Assembly: GCA_039193455.1 (NCBI GenBank)
Contig: JBCCWO010000014.1
Coordinates: forward strand, 1 to 64,000
From: JBCBGF01 sp039193455
Lineage (GTDB): Bacteria > Pseudomonadota > Alphaproteobacteria > Rhodobacterales > Rhodobacteraceae
DNA: 64,000 nt
Direction of reading: 5' to 3'
A model generated the notes under the pieces. The model ran no database searches. It saw nothing but the letters and a program-made list of their open reading frames with translations, and was not told the DNA's origin. Positions within the stretch are counted from its first letter, which is position 1. Every line of letters starts with the position of its first letter. A program made the position numbers and the translations under genes. Below are positions 42,701 through 50,221 of the stretch, piece after piece.

Positions 42701-42951
42701 AAATCCGTGGGCACCGTGAAGTCCGTGCGCATCACGAAATCGGTGGACCAGCCGCCCCAGTAGCTGTCGAAGGGGATTTCCTGCCAGTCGGAGGTGTCGA
42801 CATCAGGGCCAACGGGCGCAGGCGCAAGGGGCCCGTCGAGCACCCGGTAGCGGAACGGCGTGATCGGGGCCCGGCGGCGGTGGATCAGCGGCGCGATCAG
42901 CGGCAGGCGCGAGGCGATTTTCTGATCGGTCCAGAAGATGCGGTGTTTCAT
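39796..42951 (-). CDS. Alpha-mannosidase, glycoside hydrolase family 38
   Basis: 1051 residues without a signal peptide, so cytoplasmic. It removes terminal alpha-mannosyl groups. The Zn site begins at H256-x-D258 (VGHAHIDVAYLW), and the catalytic nucleophile is Asp369 in VLWLPDTFGFTASLPQL. The parts GGMWVEPDCNLAGGEALVRQ and LNWNQYNQMPNQLFWWEGIDGSRVLSHLL are typical. The length and the N-terminal ancillary beta domain resemble the Man2C1-like clade (cytosolic, about 1040 residues) and not the shorter MngB type. It lies 70 bp downstream of the fused ABC ATPase gene, separated by a hairpin. Binding of an imported alpha-mannoside is the natural inference; the cleaved glycone/aglycone are unknown. 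Confidence 0.93.
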   Translation of the reverse strand: MKHRIFWTDQKIASRLPLIAPLIHRRRAPITPFRYRVLDGPLAPAPVGPDVDTSDWQEIPFDSYWGGWSTDFVMRTDFTVPTDFSGPIALHLPLGVAGDIFCHPEGLAYIDGESFASADRQHHEIYLGDKWCDGRAHSLALHGWTGLSGWPPDRHSKLKLHMKECAVAEIDVPTRDFYNLTRLALDVAQHMDEGNTARNKILRALDRAFTTLDTRDPMRSDAFYDSVPAALETLHAEMQDYAGRMEVDMIAVGHAHIDVAYLWQVAQTRRKTGRTFSNVLRLMDEHREYHFSQSQPVLYEMAEEDYPEVFEGIKTRVEDGHWEAMGGMWVEPDCNLAGGEALVRQIMLGRGYFRDKFGDKETPVLWLPDTFGFTASLPQLMVQSGLKWFVANKLNWNQYNQMPNQLFWWEGIDGSRVLSHLLTTPSTVQYLPHPTTYKAELTAKEVFGTWDNFLQKHVHNELITCFGYGDGGGGPTRELIAAAESYEHLPGTPRLRMGTVREFFERIEAEVAHDLPTWSGEFYLELHRGTLTSQAETKRLNRLSERWLHDAEFLAAFAQTETGHAYPKAALEQAWKLVCLNQFHDILPGTSITEVFEDAERDYATVGGLCEETEGDAIGALAKTLVPETAFVAINTTSFSMDRIAEIPEALGHGLIDLRSNRPVMTQATEGGTLVDIPAFPSYALLALGKGEELGVSTALRVTEYADGAILENDLIRVEVGRDGQIASLFDKTAVREVLKPGHKGNQLQAFEDRPMVWDAWDIDIFYEDRSEVISNPVRFEIIERGPIRAGILVEHDWRGSRITQRIYLRHNSKRIDFQTELDWHASHILLKCAFPVEIRSPSATYDIQFGNTERSTHRNTSWDWARFESVGHKWADLSEGNYGVALLNDCKYGYDIHHNVIRLSLLKSATMPDPVQDQGQHGFTYSLLPHEGDWRTDVAENGYDLNNPLLARPVADATGEAAMRQLVAISAFNVIVETVKAAEDGCGLIVRLYENERNRGQVQVRFGLDVAGVRRCNILEEDGDAVEVQSNTVTLDIAPYEIVTLRVVPR

Positions 42952-42974
42952 GGTCCTGCCTTATGCGCAGCAAA

Positions 42975-42995
42975 GCCCCGGGCGGGACCCGGGGC
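42975..42995 (-). terminator. Hairpin after the fused ABC ATPase gene
   Basis: GCCCCGGG (42975-42982) and CCCGGGGC (42988-42995), 5-nt loop; on the minus strand it is followed by TTTG. It stands between the transporter genes and the alpha-mannosidase gene, so the latter is likely expressed at a lower level or from read-through. Confidence 0.6.
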
Positions 42996-43021
42996 CTCTA
43001 TAGCGCCTTAAGTGTTGCGCC

Positions 43022-44779
43022 CTACTCTGCCGCCATCCGCATCTCGCCGCCAGTGGTCAGCTCGAACCCCGGCACCTCGCCACGGAAGACGCTTTCGTGG
43101 TGGGTCTTGATCTCTTCCATCTGCTTGAGCGCCTCTTCCGCGCTTTCCGTCGTGCCCCAGGACCGGTCGAGATCGGGCCACGGGATCGAGTCAATCAGCA
43201 TCTTGGTATAGGGGTGCTGGGGATCGCCGATCACTTGCTTCGGTGGTCCGGCTTCGGCCACGCGGCCATGGAAGAGGACAATCACGTAGTCCGACACGTG
43301 GTAGGCCGTCGCCAGGTCGTGGGTGATGTAGAGGATCGAGATGCCGTAGCGGTCCTTCAGGTCGTAGATGTTCTTCAGGATCGAAGCGCGCAAGGACGCG
43401 TCCACCATCGACACCGGCTCATCCGCGATCAGAAGCTTCGGCGACAGCATCAGAGCGCGCGCCACGATCAGGCGTTGCCGCTGGCCGCCCGACAGCTCAT
43501 GCGGGAAACGGTGGAGGACGATACTTGGATCGAGGCCCACGGCCTCACACGCCTCGTGCATCTTTTCTTGTACGTGGGCCTCGTTCTTGGCGAAGCCGAA
43601 GCGCTTGAAGGGGAACTTCAGCGCATGGTTCACACGGTAGAACGGGTTGAAGCAGGCATAAGGGTCCTGGAACACCGCCTGCACGTTCTTGCGGAAATCG
43701 AGCGTGGCGGCGGCGCCCATCTTGTAGACGTCCTGCCCCTCGAACAGCACCTTGCCCTGGGACGGCGGGGTAAAGCCCAGCATGATGCCGCCCATGGTGG
43801 ATTTACCCGACCCTGACTGGCCGACGATCGAGATGATCTTGGGCTTTTCGCCATCAAGCTTGAAGGACATCGGATGGACCGCCGTCACCGCGCCATAGTC
43901 CTTACGCACGCCCTGAAATTCCATAAGTGGATGCGCGGACTCAGAGCGTTTGATCGGCGGGGCGCCAACCTCATCATCGAGGAAGCTGTCTCCGCCCACC
44001 AGCGGGACTGAGGAGATGAGTTGCTGCGTATAGGGGTGGTTGGGGTTTTCGATGATTTGGCGGACGGTGCCGTGCTCGACGAGTTCCCCGTTTTTCAACA
44101 CGGCGAGCTCATCCACCGACTGCGCCATCAGCCCCATGTCATGCCCGATCAGGATCAACGCCGACCCGATGCGCGATTGCACATCGCGGAGCGTCTGCAT
44201 CACGTGGCGCTGGGTCACGACGTCCAGCGCCGAAGTGGGTTCGTCGGCGATGATCAGTTCTGGCCGCAGGACGACACCCATCGCGATGCACACCCGCTGC
44301 TTCATGCCCCCCGACAGCTCATGCGGGTACAGCTGGCCAGTGTGCAGCGGCAGGCCCACGCTTTCCAGCGCCTCGTCCGAGCGCTTCTGCAGCTCGGACT
44401 TCGCCACCTTCCCCTCATGCGCGATGATCGCATCCCAGATCTGGTTCTCGATCCGCATGATCGGGTTGAGCGAGTTCATCGCGCCCTGCGGGATGTAGCT
44501 GACGCGCTTGAGCCGCGTCTTGCGCATCTCTTCGTCCGAAAGCGCCAACACATCGGTTTCATCCGCTCCCAGCCGGATCGTCCCGCTGGCCACGTGGCCG
44601 GAGCCCGCGAGCATGCGCATGACGCTGAGCGCGGTGGTGGTCTTCCCCGACCCGGATTCGCCGATGAAGCCCACGCGGCGGCCCGGCTCAATCGTCAGGT
44701 TCAGCTTGGTGACTGCATGGACAACGCCCTTGGTGGTGGGGAAGTCGATGGAGATGTCGGTCAGTTGTAGAACAGCCAT
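43022..44779 (-). CDS. Fused double ATPase of an Opp-type ABC transporter (OppD-OppF fusion)
   Basis: 585 residues with two complete ABC domains. Domain 1: Walker A GESGSGKTT (40-48), signature LSGGM (155-159), Walker B IIADE (176-180). Domain 2: Walker A GQSGSGKST (320-328), signature LSGGQRQR from 429, Walker B IADEP (451-455). Each domain is followed by the oligopeptide-type C-terminal extension (HPYTQQLISSVP and HPYTKMLIDSIPWPD). The ATG at 44779 has GGGAGG just upstream, and a longer frame to 44899 is not supported. It energises the permeases at 44.8-46.7 kb. This type of fused ATPase is usual in oligosaccharide- or peptide-uptake sets of this order. No separate OppD/OppF genes are present. 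Confidence 0.95.
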   Translation of the reverse strand: MAVLQLTDISIDFPTTKGVVHAVTKLNLTIEPGRRVGFIGESGSGKTTTALSVMRMLAGSGHVASGTIRLGADETDVLALSDEEMRKTRLKRVSYIPQGAMNSLNPIMRIENQIWDAIIAHEGKVAKSELQKRSDEALESVGLPLHTGQLYPHELSGGMKQRVCIAMGVVLRPELIIADEPTSALDVVTQRHVMQTLRDVQSRIGSALILIGHDMGLMAQSVDELAVLKNGELVEHGTVRQIIENPNHPYTQQLISSVPLVGGDSFLDDEVGAPPIKRSESAHPLMEFQGVRKDYGAVTAVHPMSFKLDGEKPKIISIVGQSGSGKSTMGGIMLGFTPPSQGKVLFEGQDVYKMGAAATLDFRKNVQAVFQDPYACFNPFYRVNHALKFPFKRFGFAKNEAHVQEKMHEACEAVGLDPSIVLHRFPHELSGGQRQRLIVARALMLSPKLLIADEPVSMVDASLRASILKNIYDLKDRYGISILYITHDLATAYHVSDYVIVLFHGRVAEAGPPKQVIGDPQHPYTKMLIDSIPWPDLDRSWGTTESAEEALKQMEEIKTHHESVFRGEVPGFELTTGGEMRMAAE

Positions 44780-44790
44780 GGCGACCTCCC

Positions 44791-45717
44791 TTAGATCTTC
44801 CGCAGACGCGGGTTGGAGATTTCGTCGAGCCCAAGGTTGATGAGCAGAAGTGCGATGAACATCAGTGCCAAGAGCGCCGTGGGCAGGCCCCACCACCACC
44901 AGAGGTTCTGGATCAACGCGCCAGAGTTGATGGCGTCATATATCACGCGGCCCAGCGTGGGGATCCGTTGCGGGCCGAGGCCGAGGACCTCCAGCCCCAC
45001 CGCCGTCACGATGGCCGTGGTCACGTTCGCGATGAAGGACCCGAAGAGATAGGGGATCAGGTTCGGCATCATTTCGCGGAACATGATGTGGCTTGTCGAG
45101 GCGCCAGAGAGCTGGGCCATCTTCACATAGCCTGACTCGCGCATGGACAGGACCTGCGCCCGGATCAGGCGGGTGGGCGATTGCCACATGAAGCCCGCAA
45201 TCAGGAATGCCATCAGGATCAGCGAGACGTCGCCATAGACCGACTGGAACACCACGAGGATCAGCAAGGGCGGGATCGTGATCATCACATCCGACAGGAT
45301 GCGGATCACGTCATCGGTGCGCCCGCCGATGAACCCGGCAGAGAAGCCAAGCACAATGCCGGTGGTCATCCCGATGAGCGCGGCAACCGCCCCGATCATC
45401 AGCGTGTTCGGCGCGCCGATGATGAGAAGGGCGAGCAGGTCGCGCCCCGCCCCATCGGTGCCCAGCGGATAGGCCGCCTCCCCCGGCTGGCCGCGCAAGT
45501 TCTCGAACCCCAGCGGCGGCAGACGCAGCGGCGTGGAGCCGGTGAACACCAGTTCAGTGTTCCAGATCAGCCGCCCGATGATGCCCAATAGGATGATGCC
45601 CAGCAGAATGCCGACACCCCAGAGAAGTTTCGGATTCAGCCACGGATTGTCGAAGCGGTTGAAGCGGCCCTTGCTTTCGCCTTCGGGTGCTTGCGTCTGT
45701 GCAGAAACCTCGGCCAT
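44791..45717 (-). CDS. Opp-family ABC transporter permease (OppC-like)
   Basis: 308 residues. The cytoplasmic start (MAEVSAQTQAPEGESKGRFNRFDNPWLNPKLLWGVG) is followed by the first helix. LGTDGAGRDLLALLIIGAPNTLMIG marks the OppC type; the EAA loop is GYVKMAQLSGASTSHIMFREMMPNLIPY. About six membrane helices. The ATG at 45717 overlaps the upstream permease stop by 1 nt (TGATG), so both are made in equal amounts; the GTG just before it is not needed. The 11-bp gap to the ATPase gene suggests a tight operon. Confidence 0.93.
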   Translation of the reverse strand: MAEVSAQTQAPEGESKGRFNRFDNPWLNPKLLWGVGILLGIILLGIIGRLIWNTELVFTGSTPLRLPPLGFENLRGQPGEAAYPLGTDGAGRDLLALLIIGAPNTLMIGAVAALIGMTTGIVLGFSAGFIGGRTDDVIRILSDVMITIPPLLILVVFQSVYGDVSLILMAFLIAGFMWQSPTRLIRAQVLSMRESGYVKMAQLSGASTSHIMFREMMPNLIPYLFGSFIANVTTAIVTAVGLEVLGLGPQRIPTLGRVIYDAINSGALIQNLWWWWGLPTALLALMFIALLLINLGLDEISNPRLRKI

Positions 45718-46733
45718 CACGCGGCCTCCTGGCTATGGCGGATACGCGGGTCGATCAGGGGATAGAGCAGGTCGACGATGAAGACGCTGAGCGCCGTCAT
45801 TAAGATGATGATGAAACTGACCCCCTGTATCACGGCGAAATCCTGATCGAGGATCGCGTCGTATAGAAGCTTGCCCATCCCGTTATAGGAAAAGATACGC
45901 TCCACCAGAATCTGGCCCGACACCAGCAACCCGATCTTCAGGGCGAAGGCCGTCACCTGCGGCAGGATCGCGTTGCGCACCATGTATTTATACAGGATGT
46001 AGCGCGGCTTCAGCCCCTTGGCCTTGGCAAGGTTCACATAGTCCTCGCCCTGTACCGAAATCATCAGCCCGCGCATCCCCAACGTCCAGAAGCCGAAGGT
46101 GACAACCACGATGGAAAGCGCCGGCAGGAAGCCGTGGGTGAGCACCGAGGCAATGAAATCCCAGTTCCAGCCTGGCGTGACCGTCAGCCCGTAGGATCCT
46201 GTCAGCGGGAACCATCGGAGTTTCACGCTGAAGATATACATCAACAAGAGCCCCGAGAGGATCGGTGGGATCGAGGTGAAGATCATCAGCGAGGGGATCA
46301 CCACCTTCCAGGGCCTGGGCGTGCGTTCCCACACCATGAAGGCGCCAAGCGCGTTGCCGATGATGAACGTCAGGATCAGCGACAGGATCATCAGCCCCAG
46401 CGTCCAGGGCAGGGCCTGGGCGATCAGCGTCCAGACCGGCGTGGGGAAGCTGGCGACCGAGACGCCGAAATCGAACGTCACCACCGCCCACATGTACTTG
46501 AAATACTGGATCACGAGCGGATCGTTCAGCCCGAACCGTTCGCGCAGGGATTGCAGGATCTGTTCGGAGCCTTCCACGAAGGCGCCGCCCGAGGCCATGC
46601 GCCCCAGCATCACTTCCGCCGGATCCACCGGGCTCAGGCGCGGGATGATCCAGATCAGCGTCGCCGCGATCCAGATGGTGAGTAAGAACGTCACGAGGCG
46701 GTTGATCAGGTATTTCTGCGGAATCCCGAACAT
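45717..46733 (-). CDS. Opp-family ABC transporter permease (OppB-like)
   Basis: 338 residues. The start MFGIPQKYLINRLVTFLLTIWIAATLIWIIPRLSPVDPAEVML is typical of OppB/DppB in oligosaccharide sets. The periplasmic loop contains SLRERFGLNDPLVIQYFKYMWAVVTFDFGVS. The EAA loop is GEDYVNLAKAKGLKPRYILYKYMVRNAILPQ, and the end is SVFIVDLLYPLIDPRIRHSQEAA. Six to seven helices. It follows the dioxygenase gene at 46800-47564 by 66 bp. Confidence 0.93.
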   Translation of the reverse strand: MFGIPQKYLINRLVTFLLTIWIAATLIWIIPRLSPVDPAEVMLGRMASGGAFVEGSEQILQSLRERFGLNDPLVIQYFKYMWAVVTFDFGVSVASFPTPVWTLIAQALPWTLGLMILSLILTFIIGNALGAFMVWERTPRPWKVVIPSLMIFTSIPPILSGLLLMYIFSVKLRWFPLTGSYGLTVTPGWNWDFIASVLTHGFLPALSIVVVTFGFWTLGMRGLMISVQGEDYVNLAKAKGLKPRYILYKYMVRNAILPQVTAFALKIGLLVSGQILVERIFSYNGMGKLLYDAILDQDFAVIQGVSFIIILMTALSVFIVDLLYPLIDPRIRHSQEAA

Positions 46734-46799
46734 CGGCCCTCCTCCCCTGGGTTGGGTCGGGCCGCGACGGTCTGGCGCGCCGCGTACCCGAATCTGTGA

Positions 46800-47564
46800 T
46801 CAGGCCGCTGCCGCCTTTTCGCGGGTCGAGTGGTAATTCCACCCTTTCAAGACGACCCCTTCATCGGGATGAAAGTTGCCGTCTTCGACGCGGTCCTGTC
46901 CGTTGTACATCTGGCAAAGCACTGTTTTGCGCGTTCTGTCGGACCGATTGGGCATCGACCCGTGCAGTGTGAAGTAATGGAAGAATACCACATCCCCGGC
47001 CTTTGCCTCGACAATCGTGGCGTTTTCGATCGGGTACTGATCAAGCGTGTCGTTCTGCTGGCGCCCGTCGGCCCCTTCGACCCGGCCAAGACGGTGGCTG
47101 CCGGGAAAGACCCGCAAGCAGCCCATCTCATCCGTTGCATCGCTGACATGGATGATGCCCGCGATCATCGTGTCATTCACCGTTGGGAAATAGGGCCAGT
47201 CCTGGTGCATCGGGAAGGGTGAGCCGTTCTCGGACGGTTTTTGGAACAGTTTCGAATGGTGCAGGATGATGTCGTCGCCCAGAATTTGCGACACGACATC
47301 CAGGAAGCGGTCGTTCAGAAACGCGTTCAGCCATCGGCGGGAGTATTTCTGCACATTGTGGGTGTGCAGGATAACGTCTGAGGCGCGGGAAAGCCGTTCG
47401 GTTTCGGCCCCGCCCCAGGTGGCATCGATCTTCTCGCCCGATTGGGTGAGCTGGGTCACGATGCGGTCGAAATCACCTTCGAGCGCTGCGATATCATCGG
47501 GCGAAAAGACACCCTTGGCGTGGTAAAAGCCGTGTTCGGCAAACTGGTCCGCGATCTGGGACAT
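46800..47564 (-). CDS. Phytanoyl-CoA dioxygenase family (Fe(II)/2-oxoglutarate) protein, copy 1
   Basis: 254 residues from the ATG at 47564, with AGGAC immediately upstream; longer frames add only low-complexity residues. The facial triad is H120-x-D122 (PMHQDW) and His201 (TLHGSM), with Arg212 (RTRKTV) for 2-oxoglutarate, all in the PhyH arrangement. GCLRVFPGSHRLGRVEG is also a family stretch. These enzymes hydroxylate or demethylate small molecules; the substrate of this one is unknown. It sits between the binding protein and permease genes of the transporter, an uncommon place, which suggests it acts on the imported compound. Confidence 0.93.
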   Translation of the reverse strand: MSQIADQFAEHGFYHAKGVFSPDDIAALEGDFDRIVTQLTQSGEKIDATWGGAETERLSRASDVILHTHNVQKYSRRWLNAFLNDRFLDVVSQILGDDIILHHSKLFQKPSENGSPFPMHQDWPYFPTVNDTMIAGIIHVSDATDEMGCLRVFPGSHRLGRVEGADGRQQNDTLDQYPIENATIVEAKAGDVVFFHYFTLHGSMPNRSDRTRKTVLCQMYNGQDRVEDGNFHPDEGVVLKGWNYHSTREKAAAA

Positions 47565-47585
47565 TGTCCTGTTCCTGAGATTGAG

Positions 47586-47616
47586 AAAAAAGCCCGGGCA
47601 GTGCGCCTGCCCGGGC
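47586..47616 (-). terminator. Strong rho-independent hairpin after binding protein C
   Basis: GCCCGGGCA (47592-47600) pairs with TGCCCGGGC (47608-47616), 7-nt loop, and on the minus strand six T follow. It lies between the binding-protein gene and copy 1 of the dioxygenase, so transcripts of the binding protein would mostly end here and exceed those of the rest. Confidence 0.85.
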
Positions 47617-47625
47617 CGTGAGCCG

Positions 47626-49362
47626 CTAGTTGGCCTTTTCCAGATTGTGAATGATCTGGTGTGTGTGACCCCACCAATGGGCGGGATGGTTGTAGTTGTT
47701 TTCCTCGGTCGGCCAGCCCGTCCAATAGGTTGTGTTGAAGGGCAGAAGCTTCGAGGCCTGAACGATCGGGATGAAGGGCACTTCGGCGAAGTAGTGCTGG
47801 TAGGCATCCACCACGAGCGCGGGTGCGGCGCTGTCGCCGGGCGCAAGGCCCTGAAGCTTGGCCACCGCATCGGTATAGGCCGCCGTTGCGTCGGTATCCC
47901 AGCGGCCCGTATTGTTGAAGCCCGGCGCCCGCTCGCCAATCGGCACGATCGACTCGTTGGTATAGCGCCCCATCGTGGCCCAGGGTTCGTTCACCGAACC
48001 GCAGGACAGCCAGGTATAGGCCAGCTCATATTCGCCCAGCGGCAGCGCGGTGCCCCAGAAGACAGAGTTCTCAACCGGCACCGCACGCGCATCGATCCCG
48101 GCGCGGATCAGCTGCTCGATGATGATATCGACCGCGCGGGTCAGCTCCGTTGAGGCCGAGTTCACCGTGATATTGGCCGAAAGCGTCTGGCCATCCTTCT
48201 CGAAGAACCCGTCGGAGCCCATGGCCCAGCCTTCGCCCTCGATCATCGCCTGACCGGCGGCCACATCGCCTTCGGGGGTGAAGCCGTAGCCCGCATCCAC
48301 CACCGCATCGATGAAGGGCGCCATCGCACCGTATTGCACGAACATCGAACGCGAGGCTTCCGTGGTGCCCTCATAGGCCACGTTCACGATCTGGTTGCGA
48401 TCGATGATCGATTCCACCGCCTTGCGCATATTGGCGCTGCCCCAGGGCTCGATCGTGGTGTTGAACTCGATCTGGCGCGCGCAGGGGTCTGACCACGCAT
48501 AGGGCAGATCGGCCTTCCAGGAGATGATGTTGGGGTTCTGGAACCGCATCGCCTCGAAGGTGCCCAGCGTAACCGTCTGGCCCGCATCCATCTGGTTTGA
48601 GGCCAGAAGCTGGGCGCGGTTCTCCTCGCCACCCGATTCAAGCCAGATCAGGCGCTGTGGCGCAGGCAGATCCATGAACCCGGTCTTGGCGCCCCACCAA
48701 TCATCGTTGCGATCCCAGATCGCGCGGTTGGTGGCGGCGGAGTTGAAGGTATAGGGCCCGGTGCCGATGGGCGGGTTGAAGGCGAAAGAGGCCGCCTCCT
48801 GCCCTGTCCAGAGATGCTCGGGCATCACTAGGAACGAGCCGAAGATCCGGTTGCCAAAGTTTTCCACCACGAAGCGGGGGTTGGCATTGTTCAGGGTGAA
48901 GGTGACCGTGAGATCATCCACCTTGGTGATCGAGGCCACCTGCGCGCGCACCGTGGCCGCCTCGCGCGATGTCAGATCCTCGTTGCCCATGGCCAGCTCG
49001 ACCGAGAACACCACGTCATCGGCGTTGAACGCCTCGCCGTCCGACCATTCAACGCCCTCGCGGATCGAAATCGTCCACTCGCTGAAATCGTCGTTCGACT
49101 CTGCGCCGGTGGCAAGCCAGGGCTCAAGATCGCCGGTTTCGTAGTTGAGGATAAAGAGCGGCTCCCACATCGCCTGATGCGCGCCGTGCAGGCGCTTCAC
49201 GCCAGGGGTGAACCAGTTGAAATTGCCGGGGTCGCGGATTGTACGGTCGATGTCGAAGATCACGGTGTCTTCGCGCGCGACATCCTGCGCCCAGGCCGTG
49301 CCAGACGCCGCAGCCAGCGCAAGCACCGAGGCGAACCCCAATCCTTTTGCAAGTTTGATCAT
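47626..49362 (-). CDS. Extracellular solute-binding protein, family 5, oligosaccharide type
   Basis: A 578-residue periplasmic protein with signal MIKLAKGLGFASVLALAAASGTAWA. Family 5 marks are ADDVVFSVELAMGNED, GTGPYTFN and the region with NRAIWDRNDDWWG. The C-terminal end reads NTTYWTGWPTEENNYNHPAHWWGHTHQIIHNLEKAN. The YWTGWPTEENxYxxP.W sort of ending is the one I associate with the oligosaccharide-binding members of this family (for example cellobiose- and mannoside-binding proteins of Thermotoga). That fits the GH38 gene downstream. It serves the Opp-type permeases and fused ATPase. It is much less similar to the two binding proteins at 34.7-38.5 kb. Confidence 0.92.
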   Translation of the reverse strand: MIKLAKGLGFASVLALAAASGTAWAQDVAREDTVIFDIDRTIRDPGNFNWFTPGVKRLHGAHQAMWEPLFILNYETGDLEPWLATGAESNDDFSEWTISIREGVEWSDGEAFNADDVVFSVELAMGNEDLTSREAATVRAQVASITKVDDLTVTFTLNNANPRFVVENFGNRIFGSFLVMPEHLWTGQEAASFAFNPPIGTGPYTFNSAATNRAIWDRNDDWWGAKTGFMDLPAPQRLIWLESGGEENRAQLLASNQMDAGQTVTLGTFEAMRFQNPNIISWKADLPYAWSDPCARQIEFNTTIEPWGSANMRKAVESIIDRNQIVNVAYEGTTEASRSMFVQYGAMAPFIDAVVDAGYGFTPEGDVAAGQAMIEGEGWAMGSDGFFEKDGQTLSANITVNSASTELTRAVDIIIEQLIRAGIDARAVPVENSVFWGTALPLGEYELAYTWLSCGSVNEPWATMGRYTNESIVPIGERAPGFNNTGRWDTDATAAYTDAVAKLQGLAPGDSAAPALVVDAYQHYFAEVPFIPIVQASKLLPFNTTYWTGWPTEENNYNHPAHWWGHTHQIIHNLEKAN

Positions 49363-49421
49363 GTCTTCCTCCCAGTTGTACGGCCGGTTCCGGTCGGCCC
49401 TTTCATGAAGACAAAGGCAGG

Positions 49422-50102
49422 CTAGCGAAGGTAGTCCATCACGAGAACCCTTGTCTTATCAGTCAGTTGCCCTAGGCCCACCTCGGCATGGGGACCAAAG
49501 GCGAAATCTACTTGTTCGTCTTTGAAGTGGCTTAGAAAAGCATCAATCCACATCGTGTTCCGCGGCCGATAGGTCAGCGTGCGAAAGTGCATGGGAATCA
49601 CCAGCTTGGGCCGGGTGCGGCGGATCATCTCCATCAGGTCTGGCAGTTCGATGGTGAGATAGCCACCGGCGAGCGCAAAGAGGACATCGACGCCCTCGTA
49701 GAAGGCGATCTGGTCGTCGGTCAGCGGGTTGCCGACATCGCCCATATGGGCGATCTGCATCCCGTCCATCTCGAACCGGTACATGCCGTTCTGGCCGGGC
49801 ACCGCATGTTCGGGGTGGTGATCCCATTCCGTCGCCTCGATCGCGGTGATCGTGCGGCCCGCATGGGTCGCGGTGCCGCCCGATTGCGCGACCGTCAGCG
49901 CGTTGCACACCTCGGGCGTCCCGGGGATCAGGTCGGCGCGGCAATGGGCGCTGTCATCGTCGGAAGAAATGATGACAAGATCCGAAGTTTCCGTAATCGG
50001 CGCATAACCCACGCCCTCGGGCGTATAGGGATCGGTGATCACGCCGAAACCGGTATCATCGGTCAGCTTGAACGCCGCATGGCCGAACCACGTGATTTTC
50101 AT
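49422..50102 (-). CDS. Metallo-beta-lactamase-fold protein with altered metal motif
   Basis: 226 residues. It begins MKITWFGHAAFKLTD like the UPF0173 group of metal-dependent hydrolases, and has GGTATHAGRTITAIEATEWDHHPEH, MQIAHMGDVGNPL and LVIPMHFRTL. The normal HxHxDH motif (as in VTHGHADH) is not present; the equivalent position reads S46-S-D-D-D-S-A-H53 (VIISSDDDSAHC). At least two of the expected metal-binding histidines are therefore replaced by Ser/Asp. It may bind metal differently, or may be catalytically changed. It lies between the two dioxygenase genes on the same strand. Confidence 0.85.
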   Translation of the reverse strand: MKITWFGHAAFKLTDDTGFGVITDPYTPEGVGYAPITETSDLVIISSDDDSAHCRADLIPGTPEVCNALTVAQSGGTATHAGRTITAIEATEWDHHPEHAVPGQNGMYRFEMDGMQIAHMGDVGNPLTDDQIAFYEGVDVLFALAGGYLTIELPDLMEMIRRTRPKLVIPMHFRTLTYRPRNTMWIDAFLSHFKDEQVDFAFGPHAEVGLGQLTDKTRVLVMDYLR

Positions 50103-50114
50103 CGTCCTCCCCTG

Positions 50115-50167
50115 CCCGCGTTGCTGCGGGCTGTGCGGGGTTCATCCCCGCTTTGCATACCTATGCA
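50115..50167. promoter_or_regulatory. Hairpins and a palindrome in the leader of the MBL-fold gene
   Basis: CCCGC/GCGGG (50115-50130) and GCGGGG/CCCCGC (50135-50151) can form two hairpins upstream of the MBL-fold start. Next to them TGCATA-CC-TATGCA (50154-50167) is a symmetric 14-bp site. These may mark the end of the dioxygenase copy 2 transcript, an operator, or both. Confidence 0.4.
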
Positions 50168-50221
50168 TTAACCTTTTCTACCACCCTCTTCGGCGAAATC
50201 AACGAAAATGCGCGGGGCCTG

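Noticed and set aside
41692..43011. 439-codon frame opposite the alpha-mannosidase
   Set aside because: Mirror frame; the GH38 gene on the other strand has all its motifs.
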